Positions 1 to 7,863 of a stretch of DNA of 14,449 nucleotides are shown here, in pieces. Source of the stretch: Stenotrophomonas maltophilia (lineage in GTDB: Bacteria > Pseudomonadota > Gammaproteobacteria > Xanthomonadales > Xanthomonadaceae); NCBI GenBank assembly GCA_002435595.1, contig DJBL01000053.1, positions 1 through 14,449 of the forward strand, given 5' to 3'. A program made the position numbers and the translations under genes. Under the pieces are notes generated by a model. That model was not told the DNA's origin. It worked only from the letters and a program-made list of their open reading frames with translations, and did not search any database. Position 1 is the first letter of the stretch. Every line of letters begins with the position of its first letter.

Positions 1-1
1 G

Positions 2-1303
2 TCGGCGCGTGCCGGGCATTCGCCGTGGCCGGACGGCCTCGGCGCGGTGCTGGCCAGCGCCGCACTGCTGCTGGCATTGCACTACCATCCGCGCGCGCTG
101 GCCGGGCGGCTGCTGTCCAGCCCGCCGCTGCGCCGGGTCGGGTTGTTGTCCTACTCGTTGTACCTGTGGCACTGGCCGGTGTTCGTGCTGATGCGCTGGA
201 CGCTGGGCCTGGACACGCCCGGGCAGCGTGTGTCCGCGCTGGTGCTGGTGGTGCTGCTGGCATGGGCCTCCTGGCGCTGGGTGGAGCGGCCGTTCCGCGG
301 CCCGCTGGCGCAGCGCCTGAGCGCGCCGCGCTGGGTGTTGGCGGGCGTGGCGGCGCTGCTGCTGGCCGGTGGCGTGCAGGCGCTGGTGTATTGGCAGGCG
401 GCCCACCTGTCGCTGAGCACGGTCAGCCGCCATCCGTTGGACTGGTATCCAGACGGTGAATCGGTGGCGGCCGACTACCCCGGCTGCACGTTGCAGGTGG
501 GCAAGGAACGTTTCCAGGCCGGTCGTGCGCGCACGTTCTCGCGCGGCGACTGCGATCGCCCGGTACCGGCAGGGATGCCGCGCAATGTGTTCGTGGCGGG
601 CGATTCGCACGCGATGGCCTACAACGAGCTGCTGCGCCGACTGGCCCTGGAGACCGGCGCGACGGTGTGGCAGTACGGGCGTGGCGGTTGCCCGCAGCTG
701 GGCCTGCAGGAATGGCGCTGGGCGGCGCCGGACTGCCAGCGGTATGACGCCGCCGTGCGCGCCGATATCGCACGGCGCGCCGGGCCGGGCGATGTCGTGC
801 TGCTGGTCTCGCTGCGGGTGCCGCGCCTGTCCGACCAGTTCATCCTGTTCGACGCGCGCGAGCAGCGCGACAGCGAACACAGCGAGCAGGGTGAGGCCGG
901 GCGTGCGGCCGAAGCCAAGCGGGCCATTGCCGATTGGCGCCCGCTCGCCGACGCCGGCGTGCGCCTGGTGCTGGAAGCACCCAAACCGGTGCTGCCGGCG
1001 CCGCCTTACCGGTGCTCGGACCGCTTCAATGCAGACAATGCGGTGTGCCGCAACGGCCTGCAGGTGCAGCGGCCCTGGATGGAGGACTACCGCGCCCCGG
1101 CGCTGGGGGCGTTGCAACAGGTGGCCACGGCGCTGCCGGGGGCGGTGGTATGGGACCCGCTGCCGCTGTTGTGCGATGCCGACGCCTGCCGCGCGCAGCG
1201 CCACGGCCATCCGTTGTTTTTCGACGGCGACCATCTGAGCGGCTACGGCAACCGCCTGTTGCTGCCGTCGCTGCAGGCAACCCTGGCCGCCCGGCCGCAC
1301 TGA
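2..1303 (+). CDS. Membrane O-acyltransferase (acyltransferase 3) with C-terminal SGNH domain, 5'-truncated
   Basis: The reading frame is open from base 2, so the gene begins before the window and 433 residues are visible. The internal GTG at 47 is not a true start. The first third holds the last membrane segments of an acyltransferase-3 (OafA/YrhL-like) domain, with the family motif around LSYSLYLWHWPVFV (bases about 145-190) and VERPFR near 282-297. One further membrane segment follows, then a periplasmic SGNH hydrolase-like domain. Its nucleophile motif is GDSH (Ser at 605-607) and its C-terminal catalytic pair is DGDHLS (Asp 1223-1225, His 1232-1234). Such fusions move acyl groups, often acetyl, across the inner membrane onto surface polysaccharide or cell-wall glycans; the acceptor cannot be told from sequence. 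The missing N-terminal part should hold most of the roughly ten membrane segments and the catalytic His. It converges on the next gene with only 28 bp between stops. Confidence 0.9.
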   Translation, partial: SARAGHSPWPDGLGAVLASAALLLALHYHPRALAGRLLSSPPLRRVGLLSYSLYLWHWPVFVLMRWTLGLDTPGQRVSALVLVVLLAWASWRWVERPFRGPLAQRLSAPRWVLAGVAALLLAGGVQALVYWQAAHLSLSTVSRHPLDWYPDGESVAADYPGCTLQVGKERFQAGRARTFSRGDCDRPVPAGMPRNVFVAGDSHAMAYNELLRRLALETGATVWQYGRGGCPQLGLQEWRWAAPDCQRYDAAVRADIARRAGPGDVVLLVSLRVPRLSDQFILFDAREQRDSEHSEQGEAGRAAEAKRAIADWRPLADAGVRLVLEAPKPVLPAPPYRCSDRFNADNAVCRNGLQVQRPWMEDYRAPALGALQQVATALPGAVVWDPLPLLCDADACRAQRHGHPLFFDGDHLSGYGNRLLLPSLQATLAARPH

Positions 1304-1331
1304 GCCCGGATCGGCGCGCCGCTGCGCCGGG

Positions 1332-2669
1332 TCAGTCGGTGATCGGCCCGGCCACTTCCTTGCCCGCCTGCCAGACCGCGCCGATGCGCTGGCTGTTGCC
1401 GATGTCGGCCAGCGGATCGGCGTCCAGCACCAGCAGGTCGGCCCGCTTGCCGGCCGCGATCCGCCCGCGGTCGGACAACCCCAGCAGCGCGGCCGCCTGT
1501 GCGGTGGCCACCTGCAGCGCCTGGGCAGGGCTGAGCCCGGCCTGCACCAGCAACTGTAGTTCGCGGTGCTCGGCCACGCCGATGACCCGCTGCGGCAGCG
1601 CGCCGGCATCGGTGCCAAAGCCAAGCTTGACGCCTACTGCATGCAGGCGGCCCACGTTGTCCAGGTTGGTGGCCACGGCCCGGCGCGCGGCGGCTACCGC
1701 CTCGCCCGCGAGCTGGGCGCGCTGCCAGTCCGGCTGCCTCCAGCGTGCCAGCACGTCGCGGTGCAGTGCCTGGCGCACGAATGGCTGCTGCAGCGCCTGC
1801 GGGTGCTCGGCATACCAGTAGCTGGCTTCGTCGATGGCCACGGTGGGGATGTACCAGGTGCCCTGGTCGCGCATTTTCCGCGCCAGCATCGGATCCACCG
1901 CGCGGTCGCGGATGCCGTGGGCGAGGATATCGATGTTCGCCTCGACCAGCTCGCGTGCCTGCGCCAGGTCGTGGATGTGCGCGGCCACCTTGAGTCCGCG
2001 CGCATGCGCCTCGGCGATGGCCGCCCGGTACACCTCCGGGGTCATCATCGGACGCTTGCCGCCCATGTCGTCCACCCACAGCTTGATCAGGTCCACGCCG
2101 TCGGCGTGCTGGGTGGCCACTGCCGCGCGTGCTTCCTCGGCGTTGTGCGGGCGCGCGACGGGATCGTGGCTCAGGCCCATGCTGTCGGCCGGGGGCGCAC
2201 CGTCCGGCGCCCCGATGCCGCCGCCGGCACCGTAAAGCTGGGCGCCCAGTGCGGGGTCGGCGTTGACCGCCGTGCGGATGGCGAAGAAGTCCGCACCGTT
2301 CATGCCCAGCGCGGTGACCGTGGTGATGCCATAGCGCTGGAACTGGCGCAGGTCGCGCACGACGTTGTCGCGGGTGTAGAAGCGGTCGCCGTGTTCCAGC
2401 CCCTGCGTGTTGCCGACATGGGCGTGGTTGCTGACCAGGCCGGGGAGCAGGGTCTTGCCGCGGTAGTCGACCCGGCGCGCGCCGGTGGCCGCGGCCGGCA
2501 GTGGCGTGCCGACGTGCACGATCCGGGCGCCGTCGATCAGCACCGGGGTGACCCCGAGGTCACGGGTGCCGTCGAAGACGCGGGCGTTCTCGAACAGGAT
2601 CGGCGCGGCGGCAGCGGGCAGGGCAGCGCTGGTGGCAAGCAGCAGCGCCCACAGGCGGGTCGGTCGCAT
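1332..2669 (-). CDS. Exported metal-dependent amidohydrolase
   Basis: A 445-residue amidohydrolase-superfamily enzyme. Residues 1-22 form a signal peptide (MRPT, hydrophobic run, AAA-AP cleavage region), so it probably acts in the periplasm. Metal-site residues are in the expected order: H82 and H84 (NHAH), K196 in DLIKLW (candidate carboxylated lysine), H231 (AHIHD), H251 (LAHG) and D354 (FGTDAG). Flanking beta-sandwich segments are present at both ends, including GRIAAGKRADLLVLDADP near the C-terminus. This pattern fits the imidazolonepropionase/prolidase-like subgroup that includes Xaa-Pro and Xaa-Arg dipeptidases, but the substrate cannot be assigned. The ATG at 2667-2669 has a GGAG ribosome site seven bases upstream and puts the signal peptide at the very N-terminus, which supports this start. 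It lies 89 bp downstream of the MFS gene on the same strand; the gap holds a repeat unit that may uncouple the two. Confidence 0.9.
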   Translation of the reverse strand: MRPTRLWALLLATSAALPAAAAPILFENARVFDGTRDLGVTPVLIDGARIVHVGTPLPAAATGARRVDYRGKTLLPGLVSNHAHVGNTQGLEHGDRFYTRDNVVRDLRQFQRYGITTVTALGMNGADFFAIRTAVNADPALGAQLYGAGGGIGAPDGAPPADSMGLSHDPVARPHNAEEARAAVATQHADGVDLIKLWVDDMGGKRPMMTPEVYRAAIAEAHARGLKVAAHIHDLAQARELVEANIDILAHGIRDRAVDPMLARKMRDQGTWYIPTVAIDEASYWYAEHPQALQQPFVRQALHRDVLARWRQPDWQRAQLAGEAVAAARRAVATNLDNVGRLHAVGVKLGFGTDAGALPQRVIGVAEHRELQLLVQAGLSPAQALQVATAQAAALLGLSDRGRIAAGKRADLLVLDADPLADIGNSQRIGAVWQAGKEVAGPITD

Positions 2670-2714
2670 CGGCAGCTCCAGTCGGGGGAAGCTCGAGCGT
2701 ACCGCATCGAGGCC

Positions 2715-2747
2715 GGGCCGGTTGCCGGCCCGCGGCCGGCATCAGCG
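2715..2747 (-). repeat. SMAG/REP-like palindromic unit, degenerate head
   Basis: On the minus strand this reads TGCCGGCC-GCG-GGCCGGCA (8-bp stem, 2723-2741) with GATG where the head tetranucleotide GTAG is expected, then AACC. Aligned by eye it matches the left unit of the doublet at 11674-11757 at all but about four of 28 positions. An overlapping alternative hairpin, GGGCCGG-TTG-CCGGCCC, lies at 2715-2731. It sits in the 89-bp gap between the MFS and amidohydrolase genes, where it would fold in their shared transcript. Confidence 0.65.
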
Positions 2748-2758
2748 GGTGCGGGCCC

Positions 2759-3949
2759 TCAGCTCGAGCGGGCGCGCAGCAGTGGCAGGCTGATGGCGAA
2801 AAAGCACAGCAGCGCGCCGGCCAATGCAAAGCCGCTGCCAGCCAGGAAGGCGGTGCGGCCGTGGTCGATGTTCCACAGCTGGCCGGCGATCAGCGCCCCG
2901 AGCACCCCGCCCACGCCGGAGGAGAAGCCGTACAGCAGGCCTTGGCCGTGGCCGTTGAGGCGCCCGGGGAAGTAGGTGGCCAGCATCTGCATCGCCGCGG
3001 CAAAGAACGCGGCGAAGCCAAGCGCATGCGCGGTCTGCGCCAGCAGCATCACCGGCAGGTTGTCCGGGAACAGCGCGGTGACCGCCCAGCGCACGGTGGA
3101 ACTGAGCAGGGCGATCAGCAGCATCCAGCTGGCGTCATAGCGACGGAAGAAGCGGCCGATGGTGAAGAACACGCCGACCTCGAATACCACCCCGATCGTC
3201 CACAGCAGGCCAAGGGTGGAGGTGGCGTACCCGTGGTGGTCCATGTAGACCGAGAAAAACGTGTAGTAGGGGCCGAACGACAGTTGTTCCATGAACGCGG
3301 CCAGGAAGAACGCCAGCACCTGCGGCTTGCGCACGATCTGCCAGAAGCCACTGGCATCGCCGTCGCTGCGCTGCAGGCCGCGCGCGTAATGGTTGGCAAA
3401 ACCCGAGGCGGTCAGCAGGCCGAACAGCGGCAGCATCAGCCACGGCAGCAGGTGTGCATTGCCGGCCCCGTCATGGCCTTCGATGATCCAGCCAAACAGC
3501 ATCACCACTGCGATGAAGCCCAGTGAACCCCAGACCCGGATCAGCCCGTAGCGGTGGCTGTCGCTGCCCAGGTGGGTCAGGGTGATCGATTCGAACTGGG
3601 GCATCACCGCGTTGTAGAAGAAGCAGAACGCGACCATGGCCGGATACAGCCACGGTTGCGGCAGCGGCAGCAGGAAGGCGCAGAACGTCAGCAGGGTGAG
3701 CACGCAGCCCAGCCGCAACCAGAAGATCGGCCGCGGCGAGGCGGCGGCGAGCGAGGTCCACGTGGTGGGGGCGACGATACGGGTGGCGTACCAGATGCCC
3801 ATCATCACGCTGATCGCGGTGACGCTCATGCCGCGGGAAGTGAGGAACAACGACCAGTAGGGCGTGAACGCGCCGAGCGCGGCGTAGTAGAACAGGTAGA
3901 ACGAGGACAGGCGGACGACCGGTACGGCGTCGCGGGTGGGGGCGGTCAT
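2759..3949 (-). CDS. MFS transporter of the HcaT/phenylpropionate-permease-like (MFS_1_like) group
   Basis: A 396-residue inner-membrane permease with about twelve hydrophobic segments and no signal peptide, the usual length for this family. The N-terminus (LSSFYLFYYAALGAFTPYWS, residues 14-33) and RYGLIRVWGSLGFI (133-146) are typical of the MFS_1_like group that contains E. coli HcaT and relatives of LacY/NupG-type proton symporters. The substrate is unknown; HcaT-like proteins are annotated as aromatic-acid or nucleoside transporters by homology only. The ATG at 3947-3949 is preceded by a weak GAGA ribosome site. It lies upstream of the exported amidohydrolase on the same strand, so uptake of a product of that enzyme is possible, but the repeat unit in the gap argues against tight coupling. 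Confidence 0.85.
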   Translation of the reverse strand: MTAPTRDAVPVVRLSSFYLFYYAALGAFTPYWSLFLTSRGMSVTAISVMMGIWYATRIVAPTTWTSLAAASPRPIFWLRLGCVLTLLTFCAFLLPLPQPWLYPAMVAFCFFYNAVMPQFESITLTHLGSDSHRYGLIRVWGSLGFIAVVMLFGWIIEGHDGAGNAHLLPWLMLPLFGLLTASGFANHYARGLQRSDGDASGFWQIVRKPQVLAFFLAAFMEQLSFGPYYTFFSVYMDHHGYATSTLGLLWTIGVVFEVGVFFTIGRFFRRYDASWMLLIALLSSTVRWAVTALFPDNLPVMLLAQTAHALGFAAFFAAAMQMLATYFPGRLNGHGQGLLYGFSSGVGGVLGALIAGQLWNIDHGRTAFLAGSGFALAGALLCFFAISLPLLRARSS

Positions 3950-3958
3950 GCGGGGTCT

Positions 3959-3994
3959 CGGGTGCTGCGCACCCGCCAGGCGGCGGGTGCCTAC
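3959..3994 (-). repeat. SMAG/REP-like palindrome between metH C-terminal gene and MFS gene
   Basis: On the minus strand the intact head GTAG (CTAC at 3991-3994 on the plus strand) is followed by a 9-bp perfect stem, GCACCCGCC paired with GGCGGGTGC (3982-3990 and 3969-3977), with a 4-base loop. The second arm can instead pair with the downstream CGGGTGC stretch, giving a 7-bp hairpin at 3959-3975, so two mutually exclusive folds exist. It sits 18 bp after the stop of the metH C-terminal gene, is the only strong structure there, has no T-run, and may act as an mRNA 3'-end stabiliser. Confidence 0.75.
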
Positions 3995-4012
3995 CGCTGC
4001 ATTATGCCCGGC

Positions 4013-6697
4013 TCATTCGGGATCGTAGTCCAGGTTCGACGCCAGCCAGCGTTCGGCCTGCACGCGGTCCACGCCCTTGCGCCTGGCGTAGTCGCTGACC
4101 TGCTCGCGGGTGACCCGCCCCACCACGAAGTACTGGCTCTGCGGATGGCTGAAGTAGTAGCCGGACACCGCCGCGGTGGGCAGCATCGCAAAGCTCTCGG
4201 TGAGCTGCATGTCGGCGTTGCGCCCGGCGTCCAGCAGCCGGAACAGGGTGGCCTTTTCGCTGTGCTCGGGGCAGGCCGGGTAGCCGGGGGCGGGGCGGAT
4301 GCCGCTGTACTTCTCGGCGATCAGGGCCTCGTTGTCCAGCTGTTCGTCCGGCTGGTAGCCCCAGTAATCGGTGCGTACGTGCTGGTGCAGGCGCTCGGCC
4401 AGGGCTTCGGCGAGGCGGTCGGCCAGGGCCTTGAGCAGGATGGCGTTGTAGTCGTCGTGGTCGGCCTCGAAACGCGCCACGTGGGCATCGATGCCGATCC
4501 CGGCGGTGACCGCGAACGCGCCGATCCAGTCCTGCTTGCCACTCTCGGCCGGGGCGATGAAATCGGCCAGGCAGAAGTCCGGGCGTTCGACCGGCTTGTC
4601 CACCTGCTGGCGCAGGAAGTGCAGGACCGCCGGGCCGTCGTCGGTGCGCAGGTGCACGTCATCGCCCACGCTGTTGGCCGGCCACAGCCCGAACACCGCC
4701 TTGGCGGTCAGCCATTTCTCCTCGACGATGCGTGCCAGCATCGCGCGGGCGTCGCGGTACAACTCGCTGGCCTGGGTGCCGACGATCTCGTCGGTGAGGA
4801 TGGCCGGATACTTGCCGGCCAGCTCCCAGGCCTGGAAGAACGGGGTCCAGTCGATCACCTGGACCAGGTCGTCCAACGGGTAGTCGTGCAGCACGTGCAG
4901 ACCCGGCTTGCGCGGCGCGGGCGGGGTGTAGGCCGCCCAGTCGCCGGCAAAGCGCTGCGCGCGGGCCTTGGCCAGGGTGACCAGGCGCTTGGCGTCGCCG
5001 CGGTTGCGGTGGCGCTGGCGGATGTCGGCGTAGTCGGCTTCGTTGGCGGCCACGAAGGCTTCGCGCAGCTCGCTGGAGATCAGCGACTGGGCCACGCCGA
5101 CTGCACGCGAGGCATCCTTCACCCACACCGTGGGGGCCTTGTAATGCGGGTCGATCTTCAGCGCGGTGTGCGCGCGCGACGTGGTGGCCCCGCCGATCAT
5201 CAGCGGCAGGGTGAAGCCCTGGCGCTCCATCTCGCGCGCCACATGGCTCATCTCTTCCAGCGACGGGGTGATCAGCCCGGACAGGCCGATGATGTCGGCG
5301 TTCTCGGCGCGGGCCGCGTCGAGGATCTTCTGCGCCGGCACCATCACACCCAGGTCGACCACCTCGAAGTTGTTGCAGGCCAGCACCACGCCGACGATAT
5401 TCTTGCCGATGTCGTGCACATCGCCCTTGACCGTGGCCATGATGATCTTGCCGTTGCTCTTGGCGGTATCGCCGCTGCGCGCCTTCTCCGCCTCGATGTA
5501 GGGCAGCAGGTAGGCGACGGCCTTCTTCATCACGCGCGCGGACTTGACCACCTGCGGCAGGAACATCTTGCCGGCCCCGAACAGGTCGCCGACGATGTTC
5601 ATGCCATCCATCAGCGGGCCTTCGATCACATCCAGCGGCCGGCTCGAGCGGGCGCGCGCTTCCTCGGTGTCGGCTTCCACCCAGGCGTCCAGGCCATGCA
5701 CCAGCGCATGCGCCAGGCGTGCGTCGATCGGCTTCTCGCGCCAGCCCAGGTCCTCGCCCTTGACCTCGCCCTTCCTGCCCTTGTAACGCTCGGCAATCTC
5801 CAGCAGCCGTTCGGTACCGTCGCCGCGCCGGTTGAGGATCACATCCTCCACGCGCTCGCGCAGCTCGGCATCGAGGTCATCGTAGATCGGCATCGCGCCG
5901 GCGTTGACGATGCCCATGTCCATGCCCGCGGCGATGGCGTGGTACAGGAACACCGCGTGGATGGCCTGGCGGACGGTCTCGTTGCCGCGGAAGGAGAACG
6001 AGACGTTGGATACACCACCGGAGACGTGGCAGTGCGGCAGGGTACGCTTGATGATGCGGGTGGCTTCGATGAAGTCGACCGCGTAGTTGTCATGCTCTTC
6101 GATGCCGGTGGCCACGGCGAAGATGTTCGGATCGAAGATGATGTCCTGCGGCGGGAAACCCACCTCGTCGACCAGGATGCGGTAGGCGCGCGTACAGATC
6201 TCCACCTTGCGCGCACAGGTATCGGCCTGGCCGTCTTCGTCGAAGGCCATCACCACCGCGGCGGCCCCGTAGCGCAGCACCTTGCGTGCCTGTTCGATGA
6301 ACGGTGCCTGGCCTTCCTTGAGCGAGATCGAGTTGACCACGCTCTTGCCCTGCAGGCACTTCAGGCCCGCCTCGATGACGCTCCACTTGGAGGAGTCGAC
6401 CATCACCGGGATGCGCGCGATGTCCGGCTCGGACATGATCAGGTTCAGGTAGCGCGTCATCGCCTTCTCTGAATCGATCAGTCCTTCGTCCATGTTGACG
6501 TCGAGGATCTGCGCGCCGTTGGCCACCTGTTGGCGTGCCACCTCGACCGCTTCCTCGTAGCGCTCTTCCTTGACCAGCTTGCGGAACTGCGCGCTGCCGG
6601 TCACGTTGGTGCGCTCGCCGATGTTGATGAACAACAGGTCCGGCGTGATCACCAACGGCTCGAGGCCGGACAGGCGGGTGTGGCGGGGAGGGGTCAT
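4013..6697 (-). CDS. metH: Cobalamin-dependent methionine synthase, C-terminal half (folate, cobalamin and AdoMet domains)
   Basis: An 894-residue protein matching E. coli MetH from just after its zinc/homocysteine domain to the end. Order: methyltetrahydrofolate-binding barrel (about 15-320, with NIGERTNVTGS at 25-35), helical cap (about 325-410, MDGMNIVGDLFG), Rossmann cobalamin domain with DVHDIGKN at 426-433, where H428 is the lower cobalt ligand, and the AdoMet reactivation domain (about 560-894) with RPAPGYPACPEH at 801-812. It takes a methyl group from methyltetrahydrofolate on cobalamin for transfer to homocysteine and can reactivate oxidised cobalamin. The homocysteine module is missing and is supplied by the gene just upstream. 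The ATG at 6695-6697 is preferred because RLSGLEPL, the first conserved block, begins only eight residues later; no in-frame ATG, GTG or TTG lies between it and the upstream TGA. No Shine-Dalgarno is visible, and the ATG overlaps a TGA as ATGA. Confidence 0.96.
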   Translation of the reverse strand: MTPPRHTRLSGLEPLVITPDLLFINIGERTNVTGSAQFRKLVKEERYEEAVEVARQQVANGAQILDVNMDEGLIDSEKAMTRYLNLIMSEPDIARIPVMVDSSKWSVIEAGLKCLQGKSVVNSISLKEGQAPFIEQARKVLRYGAAAVVMAFDEDGQADTCARKVEICTRAYRILVDEVGFPPQDIIFDPNIFAVATGIEEHDNYAVDFIEATRIIKRTLPHCHVSGGVSNVSFSFRGNETVRQAIHAVFLYHAIAAGMDMGIVNAGAMPIYDDLDAELRERVEDVILNRRGDGTERLLEIAERYKGRKGEVKGEDLGWREKPIDARLAHALVHGLDAWVEADTEEARARSSRPLDVIEGPLMDGMNIVGDLFGAGKMFLPQVVKSARVMKKAVAYLLPYIEAEKARSGDTAKSNGKIIMATVKGDVHDIGKNIVGVVLACNNFEVVDLGVMVPAQKILDAARAENADIIGLSGLITPSLEEMSHVAREMERQGFTLPLMIGGATTSRAHTALKIDPHYKAPTVWVKDASRAVGVAQSLISSELREAFVAANEADYADIRQRHRNRGDAKRLVTLAKARAQRFAGDWAAYTPPAPRKPGLHVLHDYPLDDLVQVIDWTPFFQAWELAGKYPAILTDEIVGTQASELYRDARAMLARIVEEKWLTAKAVFGLWPANSVGDDVHLRTDDGPAVLHFLRQQVDKPVERPDFCLADFIAPAESGKQDWIGAFAVTAGIGIDAHVARFEADHDDYNAILLKALADRLAEALAERLHQHVRTDYWGYQPDEQLDNEALIAEKYSGIRPAPGYPACPEHSEKATLFRLLDAGRNADMQLTESFAMLPTAAVSGYYFSHPQSQYFVVGRVTREQVSDYARRKGVDRVQAERWLASNLDYDPE

Positions 6698-6758
6698 GGG
6701 CGGGCGGGCATCGGCTGGCAGGAGGGGATCAACGACAACGGGCGGCGGACGCGTTCAT
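6694..6758 (-). promoter_or_regulatory. metH half-gene junction with two ATGA-linked minicistrons
   Basis: The junction between the two metH genes has no purine-rich ribosome site. On the minus strand the TGA of the upstream gene overlaps an ATG (ATGA, 6755-6758) that opens a nine-codon frame, MNASAARCR, ending at TGA 6729-6731. After 17 bases an ATG at 6709-6711 opens a five-codon frame, MPARP, whose TGA (6694-6696) overlaps the ATG of the downstream metH gene, again as ATGA. This looks like a termination-reinitiation relay. The two large frames are also in phase, with 19 stop-free codons after the single TGA. The layout is read directly; the coupling role is inference. Confidence 0.4.
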
Positions 6759-7855
6759 GCCGCGTCCTCCAGGGCCGGGCCGGGGAGGGCGCGCGGCGGC
6801 AGGTCGGCCACCGCCTCGGCGATGGCGCGGATGTGCGCCGGGGTGGTGCCACAGCAGCCACCGACCAGGTTGAGCAGGCCGGCGCCGGCGAACTCGCGCA
6901 GGGTGGCGGCCATCTCCTCCGGGGTTTCGTCGTACTCGCCGAACGCGTTGGGCAGGCCGGCATTGGGGTGGGCGCTGACCAGGCAGTCGGCCACGATCGA
7001 CAGGGTTTCCACGTGCGGGCGCATGTCGGTGGCGCCCAGCGCGCAGTTCAGCCCCACCGACAGTGGCCGGCTGTGCGCCACCGAGGCATAGAACGCTTCG
7101 GCGGTCTGCCCGGACAGGGTGCGCCCGGAGGCGTCGGTGATGGTGCCGGAGATCATGATCGGCAGGCGCGCGCCGCGGTCGTCGAACGCTTCTTCGATGG
7201 CGAACAGCGCGGCCTTGGCGTTGAGCGTGTCGAAGATGGTTTCCACCATGATCGTGTCCGCGCCGCCATCGATCAGGCCATCGATCGCCTCACGGTAGGT
7301 TTCGCGCAGTGCATCGAAGCTGGTATTGCGAAAGCCGGGGTCGTTGACGTCCGGGCTGATCGAGGCGGTGCGGCTGGTCGGGCCGAGCACGCCGATCACG
7401 AAGCGCGGCTTGCCCGGGGTGGTGGCGGCGACCGCATCGCAGCACGCGCGCGCGACCGCCGCACCGGCCTTGTTGAGTTCGTAGACCAGGTGTTCAAGGT
7501 GGTAATCGGCCTGGCTGACCGAGGTGGCATTGAAGGTGTTGGTCTCCACCAGGTCTGCGCCGGCCTCCAGGTAGGCGGTGTGGATCTGCGCGATCACCTC
7601 CGGCTTGCTGAGCAGCAGCAGGTCGTTGTTGCCCTTCAGGTCGTGGCCTTGCGGCGTGCCGTGGTCGCAGCCGGGTCCGTGCGCGTGGGCGCTGTCGTAG
7701 CCCTCGGCAAAGCGCTCCCCGCGGTAATCGGCTTCCTCCAGCCCGTGGCGCTGGATCATGGTGCCCATCGCGCCATCGATGATCAGGATGCGCCGGGCAA
7801 GCGCCTCCTGCAGGGCATGGACGCGCTCGGGATGCAGCCAGGGAAGGGACGACAT
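6755..7855 (-). CDS. metH: Homocysteine S-methyltransferase half of split methionine synthase
   Basis: A 366-residue protein matching the N-terminal module of E. coli MetH. It opens with IDGAMGTMIQ (26-35) and carries the zinc ligands C271 (LNCALG) and C334/C335 (GGCCGTTP), equivalent to E. coli C247, C310 and C311. It should bind and activate homocysteine as the zinc thiolate and accept the methyl group carried by cobalamin on the product of the next gene. It ends a few residues after the PPRALP linker, where E. coli MetH continues into its folate domain, so the split is at a domain boundary and no conserved block is lost. Between RGERFA and DLKGNND there are 21 residues (51-71) where E. coli has four, including H57, H59, C63, H65 and H71. 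The ATG at 7853-7855 lies 8 bp after the regulator's stop, and the GAGG ribosome site overlaps that stop, so the genes are translationally linked. Confidence 0.95.
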   Translation of the reverse strand: MSSLPWLHPERVHALQEALARRILIIDGAMGTMIQRHGLEEADYRGERFAEGYDSAHAHGPGCDHGTPQGHDLKGNNDLLLLSKPEVIAQIHTAYLEAGADLVETNTFNATSVSQADYHLEHLVYELNKAGAAVARACCDAVAATTPGKPRFVIGVLGPTSRTASISPDVNDPGFRNTSFDALRETYREAIDGLIDGGADTIMVETIFDTLNAKAALFAIEEAFDDRGARLPIMISGTITDASGRTLSGQTAEAFYASVAHSRPLSVGLNCALGATDMRPHVETLSIVADCLVSAHPNAGLPNAFGEYDETPEEMAATLREFAGAGLLNLVGGCCGTTPAHIRAIAEAVADLPPRALPGPALEDAA

Positions 7856-7863
7856 GGCGGGCC

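Noticed and set aside
1305..1331. Possible bidirectional hairpin (CCCGG ... CCGGG) between the convergent acyltransferase and amidohydrolase genes
   Set aside because: The stem is only five contiguous bases, other pairings compete, and there is no T-run on either side.
3554..6472. A 972-codon open frame on the plus strand opposite metH
   Set aside because: It is antisense to two well-conserved genes, is rich in Gly, Val, His, Arg and Asp as expected from the complement of high-GC coding DNA, and shows no family motif. The metH frame explains the sequence fully.
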